From positions 1 to 64,000 of the forward strand of contig NZ_JAETXM010000018.1 of NCBI RefSeq assembly GCF_024494465.1: a DNA stretch of 64,000 bases. The letters are read 5' to 3'. Below the pieces are notes generated by a model that saw nothing but the letters and a program-made list of their open reading frames with translations, did not search any database and was not told the origin of the DNA. Shown here one piece after another: positions 26,153 to 36,701 of this stretch (its first letter is position 1; each line of letters starts with the position of its first letter). The DNA comes from Bacillus sp. V3B (GTDB taxonomy: Bacteria > Bacillota > Bacilli > Bacillales > Cytobacillaceae). Position numbers and translations under genes: made by a program.

Positions 26153-27031
26153 ATGGATATTCGACAATTACATTATTTTCTTGAAGTAGCCCGACAAAAA
26201 AACATGACAAAAGCAGCTGAAATTCTCCACGTATCTCAACCCGCATTAAGCAAGATGGTCAAAGGACTTGAAGAAGAGTTAGGGATGACCTTAATTGTTC
26301 GCACGAATAAATCAAGTGAAGTAACAGATGCTGGGCGAATTGTAATGGACTATGCGCAAAAGATGATGTCTCTCCTTGATGAAATGTCCACAACTTTATC
26401 AGATATGACCAATTTACAACGTGGATCGATTCACATTGGGATCCCGCCTATCGCAGGAAGCCTCTTTTTTCCAAAAGTACTCGCAGAATTTCATGAAGCT
26501 TTTTCAAATATAAAAATTAATATTACCGAATACGCAGCTCCTCGATTAACAAAGAAAGTACTCGAAGGAGAAATCGAGTTAGGTATCGCCGTTATGCCAA
26601 TTAATGAAAGTGATTTTGAAATTTATCCCATTGTAAGCGAAGAAATGAAACTTCTCGTGCACGTTGAACACTTACTCGCTTCGAAAGATATTGTCCATCT
26701 AAAAGAATTAGAGAATGAAGAATTTATTTTTTTTAGTGAAGAGTTTGCTCTACATGACATTATTTGGAATCAGTGTATTAATGAAGGATTTCAGCCAAAC
26801 ATTTTATTCGAAAGTTCACAATGGGATTTTATGTCGGAAATGGTATCCGCCAATTTAGGGGTGACGATCCTACCTGAATCCATTTGTAACCGAGTAGATA
26901 AGAAAAATATTAAAATTGTCAAGCTTACACCTACAACCCTTTGGAATCTCGCTGTTATCACCAAAAAAGATAAATATGTGTCAAATGCAACACGAACCTT
27001 TATCGATTTCATTTTAAAACAAAAGAATTAG
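26153..27031 (+). CDS. cidR: LysR-type regulator, CidR-like
   Basis: A 292-residue LysR regulator. The N-terminal winged helix reads MDIRQLHYFLEVARQKNMTK and AEILHVSQPALSKMVKGLEE; the remainder is the effector-binding domain. It lies directly upstream of cidA and cidB in the same orientation, as ywbI does in B. subtilis and cidR in other Firmicutes, where it activates the operon in response to overflow metabolites such as acetate or pyruvate. The assignment rests on this context. Confidence 0.85.
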   Translation: MDIRQLHYFLEVARQKNMTKAAEILHVSQPALSKMVKGLEEELGMTLIVRTNKSSEVTDAGRIVMDYAQKMMSLLDEMSTTLSDMTNLQRGSIHIGIPPIAGSLFFPKVLAEFHEAFSNIKINITEYAAPRLTKKVLEGEIELGIAVMPINESDFEIYPIVSEEMKLLVHVEHLLASKDIVHLKELENEEFIFFSEEFALHDIIWNQCINEGFQPNILFESSQWDFMSEMVSANLGVTILPESICNRVDKKNIKIVKLTPTTLWNLAVITKKDKYVSNATRTFIDFILKQKN

Positions 27032-27086
27032 CTTGTCATATTTACTGACAGTATGAAAACCTTTTCTTATAATGAAAAGCCCTTTC

Positions 27087-27101
27087 ATAACTTTCAGTTA
27101 T
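27087..27101. promoter_or_regulatory. LysR-type T-N11-A dyad upstream of cidA
   Basis: ATAACT-ttc-AGTTAT is a perfect inverted repeat of T-N11-A form, about 100 bp before cidA. A plausible promoter follows (TTTACG, 17 bp, TATAGT near 27148). It is the natural candidate for the CidR binding site. Confidence 0.5.
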
Positions 27102-27200
27102 ACCATGTATAAAATAAATGTATTTTACGATGAAGCTTTTTCCTTTTATAGTAAAGGTAAGTTATTAATTAAAAGGCTTTACTTGAAGGAGTGATGGATC

Positions 27201-27572
27201 ATGAAAATCATGACAATCATCGTACAAATATTATTTATTCATGTGTTTCTATTTCTCGGGTCTGCTATTAAAGCTGTTACTCCCTTACCAATCCCCGCCT
27301 CTATGGTCGGCTTATTATTACTTTTAGCTTCTTTATTACTCGGCATTGTGAAACTAGAATGGATCGAACAAGGCGGAAACTGGTTATTGGCTGAACTATT
27401 GTTATTTTTTATTCCTTCAGCTGTTGGGATCGTCAATTATGATGAATTGTTAAGTTGGCAAGGTGTTGAATCTATTCTTTTAATTGGCTTAAGTACTTTT
27501 ATCGTTATTGGATCGACTGCCTTTATTGCTGAAAAAGTAAACAATTGGAAAGCGAGGGAACTATCAAAATGA
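27201..27572 (+). CDS. cidA: Holin-like CidA
   Basis: A 123-residue membrane protein with four hydrophobic segments and the LrgA/CidA pattern PLPIPASMVGLLLLL, then LLAELLLFFIPSAVGI. CidA and LrgA proteins form holin-like complexes in the membrane that influence murein hydrolase activity, and with CidB they may carry small organic acids such as pyruvate. The ATG has GGAGTGATGG in front. It overlaps cidB by four bases. Confidence 0.92.
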   Translation: MKIMTIIVQILFIHVFLFLGSAIKAVTPLPIPASMVGLLLLLASLLLGIVKLEWIEQGGNWLLAELLLFFIPSAVGIVNYDELLSWQGVESILLIGLSTFIVIGSTAFIAEKVNNWKARELSK

Positions 27573-28258
27573 ATATGATCATTTGCACAATCGTAACATT
27601 TTTGACTTATTTTCTTGCGAAAAAAGCCTATAAAAAATGGTCTTTCCCTTTCTTGAACCCATTAATTATTAGTACACTTGTCTTAATCGGTATGATTTAC
27701 ATCATTGATGTTCCAGTAAATACGTATATGGCCGATGCAAAATGGATTACACATTTGCTTGGGCCAGCGACCGTCGCCTTTGCGATACCTATTTATAAAC
27801 ACTTACCACTGTTAAAAAAATATATGGGTACTATTTTAGTAAGTATTACAAGTGGTACGTTTGTAGCGATTCTTTCATCATTTATATTAGCGTTTCTTGG
27901 ACGTCTACAACCAGATCTTTTGCTTAGTCTTTTACCGCGTTCGATTACAACTCCTGTTGCCATTGAAATATCAAAAGATATTGGTGGGCTTCCATCTCTA
28001 ACAACTATTTTTGTGATTGTAACTGGGATCACAGGCGGTGTGATCGGTCCCTATATTATTAAATGGTTTTCAATCAAATCCCCGATTGCTAGAGGATTAG
28101 CACTTGGAATGGGAGCACACGGTTCAGGTACAAGTGCAGCAATGGAATATGGTGAAAGAGAGGCAACCTTTTCAATGATTGCTATGATCTTCGCAGCTTG
28201 GATTTCATTGTTTTGGGTAAACTCGCTTATTCCTTCATTAATGCACCTGATCCCTTAA
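27569..28258 (+). CDS. cidB: LrgB/CidB family membrane protein
   Basis: A 229-residue integral membrane protein with many hydrophobic segments. The LrgB/CidB motifs are visible as PRSITTPVAIEISKDIGG, TGITGGVIGPYIIKW and GLALGMGAHGSGTSAAMEYG. The ATG overlaps the cidA stop (ATGA), so the two genes are coupled. CidB works with CidA; a transport role for pyruvate or acetate is inferred from studied homologues. Confidence 0.92.
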   Translation: MNMIICTIVTFLTYFLAKKAYKKWSFPFLNPLIISTLVLIGMIYIIDVPVNTYMADAKWITHLLGPATVAFAIPIYKHLPLLKKYMGTILVSITSGTFVAILSSFILAFLGRLQPDLLLSLLPRSITTPVAIEISKDIGGLPSLTTIFVIVTGITGGVIGPYIIKWFSIKSPIARGLALGMGAHGSGTSAAMEYGEREATFSMIAMIFAAWISLFWVNSLIPSLMHLIP

Positions 28259-28315
28259 TAATACGTTTTAATTGTTGTTAGTTACCTTTCTCCATCACCC
28301 ATTACTTGCATAGGA

Positions 28316-28345
28316 AGAGAAGGAGTTGAATTCTCCCCCTTCTCT
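28316..28345. terminator. Terminator between cidB and the NAD(P)HX repair gene
   Basis: AGAGAAGG pairs with CCTTCTCT around a 14-nt loop, between two convergent genes. Confidence 0.65.
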
Positions 28346-28359
28346 CTACTTATAATTTT

Positions 28360-29790
28360 TTAGGTATAACGACAACATATTTCCGGTAGTAAACGGTCAA
28401 AGTCATGGCCAGCCAGTGTCTGTTCCCCATTAAATTTTACCCATTCATCCGCACAAATACCGTGTACATACACCGCATTGGCTATTGCCGATTTCACTTC
28501 CTTATGTGTACCAATACTTGCAAGAAGCATACCTGTTAACGTATCACCAGTGCCACCTTTTGATAAAGCGCGATTTCCAGTTAAATTAATCGTACCCGTT
28601 CCATCTGGAAAAGCAATAACCGTATATTTTCCTTTCAGAACAACAATCACACCATTTTCCTTTGCGTATTCGGATGCTAAGGTGATCCTATTTTTCTGAA
28701 TATCTATCGTGCGCTTTCCGGTTAAACGACTGAACTCACCCGGATGTGGCGTGATAACCGTAGGTACTGAGCGCTGTTGATACTTTCTATCACTCAACGC
28801 CCCAGCATCAAGAATAATAGGAATTGAACGTTTTAACATTTCCAAAATAAAGACTTCCAGTTCTTCGTCAGGATTGAGTCCCGGTCCAATTGCCATGCAG
28901 GAGTATTGATTCCCCAGTTGAGAAGCTTGTATGTTATACAAGAAAGTGGCTTCAGGTGCGAGTGGTCCTATAATCGTTGATGCGTGTTTCGTCGTTGCAA
29001 TGGCCAGCTTCCCTGTCCCAAAACGAAGAGCTCCAATGGCAGAAAGTGCTGCACTGCCCGGCATTTCATCACTTCCTGCCACTAGTAAACCGGTGCCAAA
29101 TGTTCCTTTATGTGTATTTCCTGTGTGTCTTGGCATTGTATTTCTAACTTCAATTTCGCTCCATATTTTCCACCCACTCGTTTGTGGTACACCAATATCA
29201 ACAACCGTTGCTTCTCCATAATAGTCGGAGGCTGGAAATAAGAAAGTAGATGGTTTATAACCATGTACTGAGTATGTATAATCTGCTTGTACAGCATGCG
29301 CATCACTTTCACCATTATCCGATGAAACACCTGTAGGCAGATCAATCGCAATCACTTGTGCATCTTGATGATTAATCCAATCTGTTATTTCAGCTAGATC
29401 AACTCGTAACGGTAGCTCACTACCCACTCCTAACAGAGCGTCTATCATCCAATCAGCTTGCAAATCCTTTGAAAATGAATCGATACTAAACCCACATGCT
29501 TGATAATAGATTAAATGTTCAATCGACGTTTTTGTTTTCGATTCACCTAATGGAAAAACTAATCGAACATTATAGCCATTATTTTTTAAATAACGAGCAA
29601 GGACAACTCCATCTCCTCCGTTATTTCCTTTACCAGCTAGAATGACTAACCGATCCTTTCTTTTTACCAATGAAGCAATTTTATGATACAAACCATTTCC
29701 CGCATTTTCCATCAATGCGAAAAGAGACATTCCTTTTTGTTCCGCTTCGCTGTCAATTTCTTTGATTTGCTTACTTGTATACATGTACAT
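28360..29790 (-). CDS. Bifunctional NAD(P)HX epimerase/dehydratase
   Basis: A 476-residue two-domain protein. The N-terminal YjeF_N domain (about 1-215) carries KGNNGGDGVVLAR and IDLPTGVSSDNGE and epimerises damaged NAD(P)HX. The C-terminal domain (about 225-476), a ribokinase-like fold with TPHPGEFSRLTG and GGTGDTLTGML, dehydrates the S form with ADP or ATP to restore NAD(P)H. It is a housekeeping metabolite-repair enzyme of the cytoplasm and stands alone here. Confidence 0.93.
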   Translation of the reverse strand: MYMYTSKQIKEIDSEAEQKGMSLFALMENAGNGLYHKIASLVKRKDRLVILAGKGNNGGDGVVLARYLKNNGYNVRLVFPLGESKTKTSIEHLIYYQACGFSIDSFSKDLQADWMIDALLGVGSELPLRVDLAEITDWINHQDAQVIAIDLPTGVSSDNGESDAHAVQADYTYSVHGYKPSTFLFPASDYYGEATVVDIGVPQTSGWKIWSEIEVRNTMPRHTGNTHKGTFGTGLLVAGSDEMPGSAALSAIGALRFGTGKLAIATTKHASTIIGPLAPEATFLYNIQASQLGNQYSCMAIGPGLNPDEELEVFILEMLKRSIPIILDAGALSDRKYQQRSVPTVITPHPGEFSRLTGKRTIDIQKNRITLASEYAKENGVIVVLKGKYTVIAFPDGTGTINLTGNRALSKGGTGDTLTGMLLASIGTHKEVKSAIANAVYVHGICADEWVKFNGEQTLAGHDFDRLLPEICCRYT

Positions 29791-29989
29791 TTTCCTTCAC
29801 CCTTTTCATTTTTCTGTACATATTTACTCTTGGAATGGAATAACTACTTTCTCCAATAGTAAACCGTCATACATTTTTCTACTTTCATTATAATGCTTTT
29901 TTGAACGGTATGAAAAAATTCGTTTCATGGAAAGATAGATGGTGTATAATGACGTAAGAGTGAGTTTTTTTGAAAGGATGCATTACATA

Positions 29990-30280
29990 ATGAATATTAC
30001 CGAGTACACAGTAGAACGCATGACAGATCCAACTGGAATTTTAATAGGCGACCGCTATGAATTCTTTTTAAACATAGAAGTGCCTGAAGACGATGAACTA
30101 TATGAAGAAAAGGGATTACAATTAAAGGTGATCTATTATGTGGACGACAATCAAACAAAAATGTTAAATTATTTTTTTTATGATAGCTCAGAGAGTAAGT
30201 ATTTAGACTTTGCTCTTGAGGAAGAAGAAGAAAAGCTGGTAAGTGATTTTTGCAGGGTCCATTACCATGAAGCCGAATAA
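29990..30280 (+). CDS. DUF6509-like family protein
   Basis: A 96-residue soluble acidic protein beginning MNITEYTVERMTDPTGILIG, with DRYEFFLNIEVPEDDELY and a C-terminal FALEEEEEKLVSDFC. I recognise the pattern of a small conserved Bacillus family (DUF6509). The ATG at 29990 is preferred, though an in-frame ATG at 29978 is possible, with GAAAGGA before it. No function is known. A strong terminator closes the gene. Confidence 0.7.
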   Translation: MNITEYTVERMTDPTGILIGDRYEFFLNIEVPEDDELYEEKGLQLKVIYYVDDNQTKMLNYFFYDSSESKYLDFALEEEEEKLVSDFCRVHYHEAE

Positions 30281-30288
30281 AACAGGTT

Positions 30289-30327
30289 GAGAAAAGAGCG
30301 GAATCCAAAAGGATCCGCTCTTTCTCA
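30289..30327 (+). terminator. Terminator of the DUF6509-like gene
   Basis: GAGAAAAGAGCGGA pairs with TCCGCTCTTTCTC around a short loop, with a T run inside the second arm. Confidence 0.85.
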
Positions 30328-30382
30328 ACAGCTTTTATTCGATACGAAAGTATAACTTTTCTGAACCAAGGTAGCGGTCTAC

Positions 30383-30796
30383 TTATATTTCCACCTTATT
30401 TCCTTCTTCCATAATATGAAACATTAAATGAGCCAAATGATGGATTGGACCATATACCTCTTCTTCATCCTCTTGATCTTCTTGTTCTGCCATCCCGCCT
30501 TGGAATTCAAGGTCGTTTAAATATAATGCCGAAAATTGATAAAAATCCTTCAATTCAAAACCATAGCAAGCGCTTGGATCTTCATTATCTTCATCATATT
30601 GTAGAACGAGGTAAGATTCAGTTCCTTCATTATCAACCGCATCAAAAAAAATGAAAAATCCAACATTTGTATCGAGTTCAAATAAATGTCTTGTTCCACC
30701 TTCTGTTACACGATTAAAATCATCCTCACTTAATTTTTGTGCTGTCATTGTATCTATTTGGTCTTCTTGATGAAATTGGACTGTGAATGATTTCAT
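30383..30796 (-). CDS. Conserved acidic cytosolic protein (137 aa)
   Basis: A soluble protein with a beta-rich N-terminal part (MKSFTVQFHQEDQIDTMTAQ) and a very acidic linker (AEQEDQEDEEEVYG) before a C-terminal helix with several histidines. AAGGAGACAAGG lies before the ATG. It resembles conserved Bacillus proteins of unknown function. The gene appears monocistronic. Confidence 0.65.
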   Translation of the reverse strand: MKSFTVQFHQEDQIDTMTAQKLSEDDFNRVTEGGTRHLFELDTNVGFFIFFDAVDNEGTESYLVLQYDEDNEDPSACYGFELKDFYQFSALYLNDLEFQGGMAEQEDQEDEEEVYGPIHHLAHLMFHIMEEGNKVEI

Positions 30797-30986
30797 GATC
30801 CTTGTCTCCTTTTTTCAATAAACTTAACACCGTATAGTATCTCATTCAAAATAGCATTAATTCAAAACCCCGTCAAAATAAATCAGATTAAGTGAACACA
30901 ATTCACAAAATCGCTACACTTGTCTTCTTTAATAAAAGGGAATAGTAGCCACTAGGTTGCTACTCCTATTTCTTTATATGAAAAAT

Positions 30987-31018
30987 AAAAAGCCCGACTT
31001 TATAAAATCGGGCTTTTT
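30987..31018 (-). terminator. Terminator of the first cold-shock gene
   Basis: AAAAAGCCCGA pairs with TCGGGCTTTTT, right after the csp stop codon. A second hairpin (AGTAGC with GCTACT) lies near 30946-30966. Confidence 0.88.
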
Positions 31019-31024
31019 AATCAA

Positions 31025-31225
31025 TTAAAGTTTAGATACATTTACAGCTTGAGGTCCACGTTGACCTTCTTCTATATCAAAACTAACTTCTTGACCTTCA
31101 TCAAGACTTTTGAATCCATCAGTTTGAATGGCTGAGTAATGAACAAATACGTCATCTCCACCTTCAACTTCAATAAAACCAAAACCTTTTTCTGCATTAA
31201 ACCATTTTACTTTACCTGTTGCCAT
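31025..31225 (-). CDS. Cold-shock protein, CspA family (first copy)
   Basis: A 66-residue OB-fold protein with the RNA-binding motifs KGFGFIEV and DVFVHYSAI. It acts as an RNA chaperone. The ATG at 31225 (MATGKVKWF) is spaced correctly from AGGAGG; the earlier in-frame ATG is too close. It lies next to the cshA helicase gene, its functional partner in cold adaptation. Confidence 0.95.
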   Translation of the reverse strand: MATGKVKWFNAEKGFGFIEVEGGDDVFVHYSAIQTDGFKSLDEGQEVSFDIEEGQRGPQAVNVSKL

Positions 31226-31338
31226 TTGCATTTCCTCCTAAATCTAATCAGTAAAAAAATCAGAATCAAAATTCTGTCCCTATTAATATGGGTAATATTG
31301 ACGAATTTTATAATAAGTTTTACACATTATTTATTATT

Positions 31339-32793
31339 TTAATTACTTCTTTCATTTCCTTGACGATTTTTACCTCGTCTACGATCCCGATCACGCGATC
31401 TGCTTTTATCAAAAGAGCGACCGCCTCTATCATTACTACGACGCTTACGATCAAATTCTGCTTTTGGCTTTCTCGACCTTAACGGTTCAACAGCTGTCAA
31501 TCTTACAGGTGTTGCATCCGGTTCTTTTGTAATGATTTTAAGAGCAGCTGCTAAAAGTGAGACAGAATCTGTATCTTCAAGCAAAGTCTCTGCTAAACGC
31601 TTATACTCTTGATAATTGTTACTTTCTATTGTTTCACGCAATTGATTTACAGCTGCTTGTTGGTTGCCTGCAAGAACATCATGCGTCGTTGGAATCGGCA
31701 TTTTTGACATTTTCTTTTTCGTCATATTTTCAATAATTTTCAAATGATCAATTTCCCGTGCGGAAACAAAGGTGATTGCTTTCCCTGTTTTCCCTGCACG
31801 ACCTGTACGACCGATCCGGTGAACATAGCTCTCTGGATCCTGAGGAATATCAAAATTGTAAACATGGGATACACCACTAATATCTAGACCACGTGCAGCA
31901 ACATCTGTTGCGACCATAATATCAATCGATGCCTCTTTAAAACGTCGAATGACTTGATCACGTTTCCCTTGGGGAATATCTCCATGAATTCCTTCAGCCG
32001 AATAGCCTCTTTTAATTAAACCATCCACCACTTCGTCTACTCGTTTTTTCGTACGTCCAAAAACAATCGCAAGTTCAGGTGTTTGGATATCAAGTAAGCT
32101 ACATAAAACATCGAATTTTTGTTTTTCATGTGCTTCGACATAATACTGTTCAATATTCGTAACAGTCATTTCTTTCGCCTTAACTTTTACAATTTCTGGT
32201 TCTTTCATAAAACGTTCAGCAAGATTTTGAATTCGTTTTGGCATGGTTGCTGAGAATAACATCGTTTGTTTTTCTTTAGGGGTTTCCGCAAGAATTCTCT
32301 CGATATCCTCAACAAAGCCCATGTTTAGCATTTCATCCGCTTCATCCAATACAACCATTTTAATAGACCCTAGACGAATTGTTTTTCTTTCAATATGATC
32401 AATTAAACGCCCTGGTGTAGCCACAATAACCTGTGGTCTATTTTTCAAAGCACGAATTTGACGACTAATATCTTGACCACCGTAAATTGGCAAGGCACGA
32501 ATTCCCTTTACTTGACCAATCCGGTTTAATTCTTCTGCTACCTGAACAGCAAGCTCACGAGTAGGACAAACGACAAGTCCTTGAATCCCTTCATTTACCT
32601 CTAACTTTTCTAAAAGAGGTACACCGAAGGCTGTTGTTTTCCCTGTACCTGTTTGTGCCTGTCCGATCATATCCTTACCACTTAAGGCAATCGGAATTGC
32701 CTGTGCCTGTATTGGTGATGGTTCTTCAAAGCCCATATTAAAAACGGCTTTTTCAAGCTCTTTGCTTAAGCCGAAATCTGAAAATTTTGTCAA
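31339..32793 (-). CDS. cshA: DEAD-box RNA helicase CshA
   Basis: A 484-residue DEAD-box helicase. The motifs in order are the Q motif ([12 protein letters not shown]), [55 protein letters not shown] and [13 protein letters not shown]. The C-terminal tail from about residue 430 is rich in Arg, Ser and Asp, as in CshA proteins of the RNA degradosome and ribosome assembly. It is flanked by two csp genes on the same strand. Confidence 0.93.
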   Translation of the reverse strand: MTKFSDFGLSKELEKAVFNMGFEEPSPIQAQAIPIALSGKDMIGQAQTGTGKTTAFGVPLLEKLEVNEGIQGLVVCPTRELAVQVAEELNRIGQVKGIRALPIYGGQDISRQIRALKNRPQVIVATPGRLIDHIERKTIRLGSIKMVVLDEADEMLNMGFVEDIERILAETPKEKQTMLFSATMPKRIQNLAERFMKEPEIVKVKAKEMTVTNIEQYYVEAHEKQKFDVLCSLLDIQTPELAIVFGRTKKRVDEVVDGLIKRGYSAEGIHGDIPQGKRDQVIRRFKEASIDIMVATDVAARGLDISGVSHVYNFDIPQDPESYVHRIGRTGRAGKTGKAITFVSAREIDHLKIIENMTKKKMSKMPIPTTHDVLAGNQQAAVNQLRETIESNNYQEYKRLAETLLEDTDSVSLLAAALKIITKEPDATPVRLTAVEPLRSRKPKAEFDRKRRSNDRGGRSFDKSRSRDRDRRRGKNRQGNERSN

Positions 32794-33112
32794 AGTTATT
32801 TTTCCTCCTTAAAATATCTCATTACTTTTAGTTCCTGTTGTACGTTACTATGGTTTCCATTTACCCTTACTTTTTTACATGATAATCGTGATTTAGCGTA
32901 AAAAGTAGTAAAACCTACAACAGGATGATTGGTATTTCGCTTATTCATCTAAAAAAATCTTGTCCGAACAGGATCATAACGGTAAATAGCTCACCTAAAC
33001 AGCTAGTTAAAATCGCTCTCTCCATGATTCTTTACGATGAAAAAACGTCTGATTGAACAACATGAAAAAGGTGATGCATGAAATTGACATACATCACCCC
33101 AATCAGCCATTA
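32794..33112. other. cshA leader region and csp terminator
   Basis: CCTGTTGTA (32834-32842) and TACAACAGG (32916-32924) are perfect complements and could close a structured domain of about 90 nt in the cshA 5' leader. The right end holds the terminator of the second csp gene (33070-33098, GGTGATG with CATCACC, T run on the minus strand). Confidence 0.5.
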
Positions 33113-33313
33113 TTATGCTTTTGTTACGTTAGCAGCTTGTGGTCCACGGTTGCCTTCAACGACTTCAAAATTAACGTCTTGGCCTTCTTCTAAAGTTTTG
33201 AATCCTTCAGTTTGGATAGCGGAGAAGTGTACGAATACATCTTGTCCTTCTGAAGATTCGATAAATCCAAATCCTTTTTCTGCATTAAACCATTTTACTT
33301 TACCTGTGTTCAT
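33113..33313 (-). CDS. Cold-shock protein, CspA family (second copy)
   Basis: A 66-residue cold-shock protein with KGFGFIES and DVFVHFSAI. It is closely related to the copy at 31.0 kb, with identical [17 protein letters not shown]. It is transcribed toward cshA but has its own terminator, so it is a separate unit. The region upstream is AT-rich, as expected for a csp leader. Confidence 0.95.
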   Translation of the reverse strand: MNTGKVKWFNAEKGFGFIESSEGQDVFVHFSAIQTEGFKTLEEGQDVNFEVVEGNRGPQAANVTKA

Positions 33314-33645
33314 GAGTTTACCCCCGAAAATATATTCACTCTAAGTTTTACATATAATATTTACTCATATAAAAATCGCAGCCATGTACTGCAGGTTTAC
33401 ATCGACTACAAATTTTGCAGCTACGACACCTTTATCAAAAAAAAATATATATACCGAACTTAATAGCGTTAGCCTAACTATAACGGTTGATGATATATTT
33501 GTCAATGCTTATCAGAATTATTCTTATTTTATTAAAACAAAAAAGATGACCGCTATATCTATCTGGTCATCTTTTTTAGACATATTTAACATGTGATTAC
33601 ATGTTCATTCTTGATCATTTTTTTAAACCTAAAACAATAGAAGCC
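33314..33645. other. csp leader region and a terminator
   Basis: AT-rich sequence upstream of the second csp gene. A hairpin at 33541-33577 (AAAAGATGACC with GGTCATCTTTTTT) is a good terminator, useful for plus-strand or convergent transcription. No gene is seen. Confidence 0.5.
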
Positions 33646-33846
33646 CTACCTCTCTTCCATCTTTACGGCTCCGTGGCCGCGCCAATAGGAATCAGGTTGT
33701 ACATCAAATAAAATTAAATAAAGTATGGTTTGAGATTTTTCGTCGATTGACATGATGGGTTCATGTGAAGAGTATTCTTTCAAAAGGAAGTAGTATTGGA
33801 AGGTGATATTACTTACTAATGACTGCTCTGATGGCAGCCAAAACAA
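33646..33846 (-). CDS. Unrecognised open frame, possibly a gene remnant
   Basis: The frame reads like real protein (FWLPSEQSLVSNITFQYYFL, then LFDVQPDSYWRGHGAVK) but has only a TTG start and no clear ribosome binding site. It stays open upstream for about 17 more codons without an ordinary start. It may be the end of a decayed gene or a short gene with an odd start. I do not recognise it. Confidence 0.3.
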   Translation of the reverse strand: MFWLPSEQSLVSNITFQYYFLLKEYSSHEPIMSIDEKSQTILYLILFDVQPDSYWRGHGAVKMEER

Positions 33847-33988
33847 AAAATCTTTTATCAGTCTATCCTTATAGACTGCAATACTTGAAATATGTCCTTA
33901 ATAAGGATAACGGATCTCGATGGGTTTGTCAATTTTTTTCCATTAGGGAACTTCAAAACCCCCATGCGCTTTAGCATTCACTTCATTA

Positions 33989-34016
33989 TTGAAAGGGTGG
34001 CAGCTTACCACCCCTA
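33989..34016 (-). terminator. Probable terminator of glpK
   Basis: GGGTGG and CCACCC pair around a short loop about 20 bp after the glpK stop, followed on the minus strand by a short T run. Confidence 0.55.
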
Positions 34017-34034
34017 TGAACGGAACTTATCTTC

Positions 34035-35525
<1,491 letters not shown>

Positions 35526-35563
35526 CTATATCTCTCCCTCCAGAATTTTTAAAAATAAAATCA

Positions 35564-35600
35564 AAAAAGAATAGGGCCAATTAAAGTCCTATTCTTTAAT
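35564..35600 (-). terminator. Hairpin between dapF and glpK
   Basis: AAAGAATAGG pairs with CCTATTCTTT and is flanked by As and Ts. It terminates dapF transcription, and given its place in the glpK leader it could also be a GlpP-type antitermination target. Confidence 0.75.
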
Positions 35601-35625
35601 GATTTCAGCATACAAATCCCGTGAC

Positions 35626-36609
35626 CTACATATTTGAACGAACAAACTCGCTTGCGGTTTCTTCTAGTTTTTTATACTGAAGTGTTTCGGAATCGAAATC
35701 TTGTTTTTCAATGACTTCAAATTGTGTCAATTGTTTCTCATCAAGTTCGATGGTGGCCTTATAGACATATGTCGCATTCCCGATTAATTCAATTGAATAT
35801 CCGGAATCTTTTTCATGAACTACACAACGAACTTTTCCACCATTATTATAAACCTCTATCACTTGTTCCACTTCATTTAAACTATTTAAACAAGTAACAA
35901 GGCTTGATGCTGACATAGCTGTTCCACAGGCATTTGTAAAACCGACACCTCTTTCAAAGGTACGCACATAAATAGCTCCTTTTTGAAGCAGTTTAACAAA
36001 ACTAACGTTTACTCCATCAGGAAAAAGTGGGTTCGGACCATTTACATATTCACTCAATTGCTTTTGTACATCTGAATGAATGTCTTTTGCCTCAACAATG
36101 GAAACTAAATGCGGATTAGGAACGGCCAATGCTGTAAACGAGAGTCGATCTGATAAGCTTAAGATTTTCTCATTCTGCAATGTCTCCTGTTCAATCTGAA
36201 GTGGAAGATCTTCCACTTCAAATGTGACAGGTGAAATTTCTACCATATAAGTTGGAATCTTCGGATAAAGGTCCTCCTCCTTTTTCACCTGTAAATGAGC
36301 CTTCATCGTTTCAATAACGGCTTCTTCCTTGTGGTATTTTTCACACACATAGCGAGCAACACAACGAAGCCCATTTCCACACATAGATGCTTCAGAACCA
36401 TCTGCATTAAAAACACGCATTCTAGCATCTGATTGTTCACTATTTAACACAAATAGAATTCCATCAGCACCTAATTTCGAATGACGATTACATAATAATT
36501 TAGCAAGATTAGCTCGTTCCTCCTCTGTAAAAGAAACAGCACCTTCTATTTCATCAATTAATAAAAAATCATTTCCAGATCCATGACACTTAATTAAATC
36601 TATTTTCAT
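35626..36609 (-). CDS. dapF: Diaminopimelate epimerase, extended form
   Basis: A 327-residue protein with both catalytic cysteines: one in NADGSEASMCGNGLRC and one in GVGFTNACGTAMSAS. It turns LL- into meso-diaminopimelate for lysine and peptidoglycan synthesis. It is about 40 residues longer than usual Bacillus enzymes, mainly through a C-terminal extension (from about residue 285). The ATG at 36609 follows GGGGG and is preferred over one at 36615. Confidence 0.92.
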   Translation of the reverse strand: MKIDLIKCHGSGNDFLLIDEIEGAVSFTEEERANLAKLLCNRHSKLGADGILFVLNSEQSDARMRVFNADGSEASMCGNGLRCVARYVCEKYHKEEAVIETMKAHLQVKKEEDLYPKIPTYMVEISPVTFEVEDLPLQIEQETLQNEKILSLSDRLSFTALAVPNPHLVSIVEAKDIHSDVQKQLSEYVNGPNPLFPDGVNVSFVKLLQKGAIYVRTFERGVGFTNACGTAMSASSLVTCLNSLNEVEQVIEVYNNGGKVRCVVHEKDSGYSIELIGNATYVYKATIELDEKQLTQFEVIEKQDFDSETLQYKKLEETASEFVRSNM

Positions 36610-36701
36610 GTTCACTTACCCCCAGTTGATTACTCACAGTTTCTATATAAGTTTACTGTACCATATTTTACGAAAGGTTGGTTAGTTTAACTTCAATCCT
36701 T

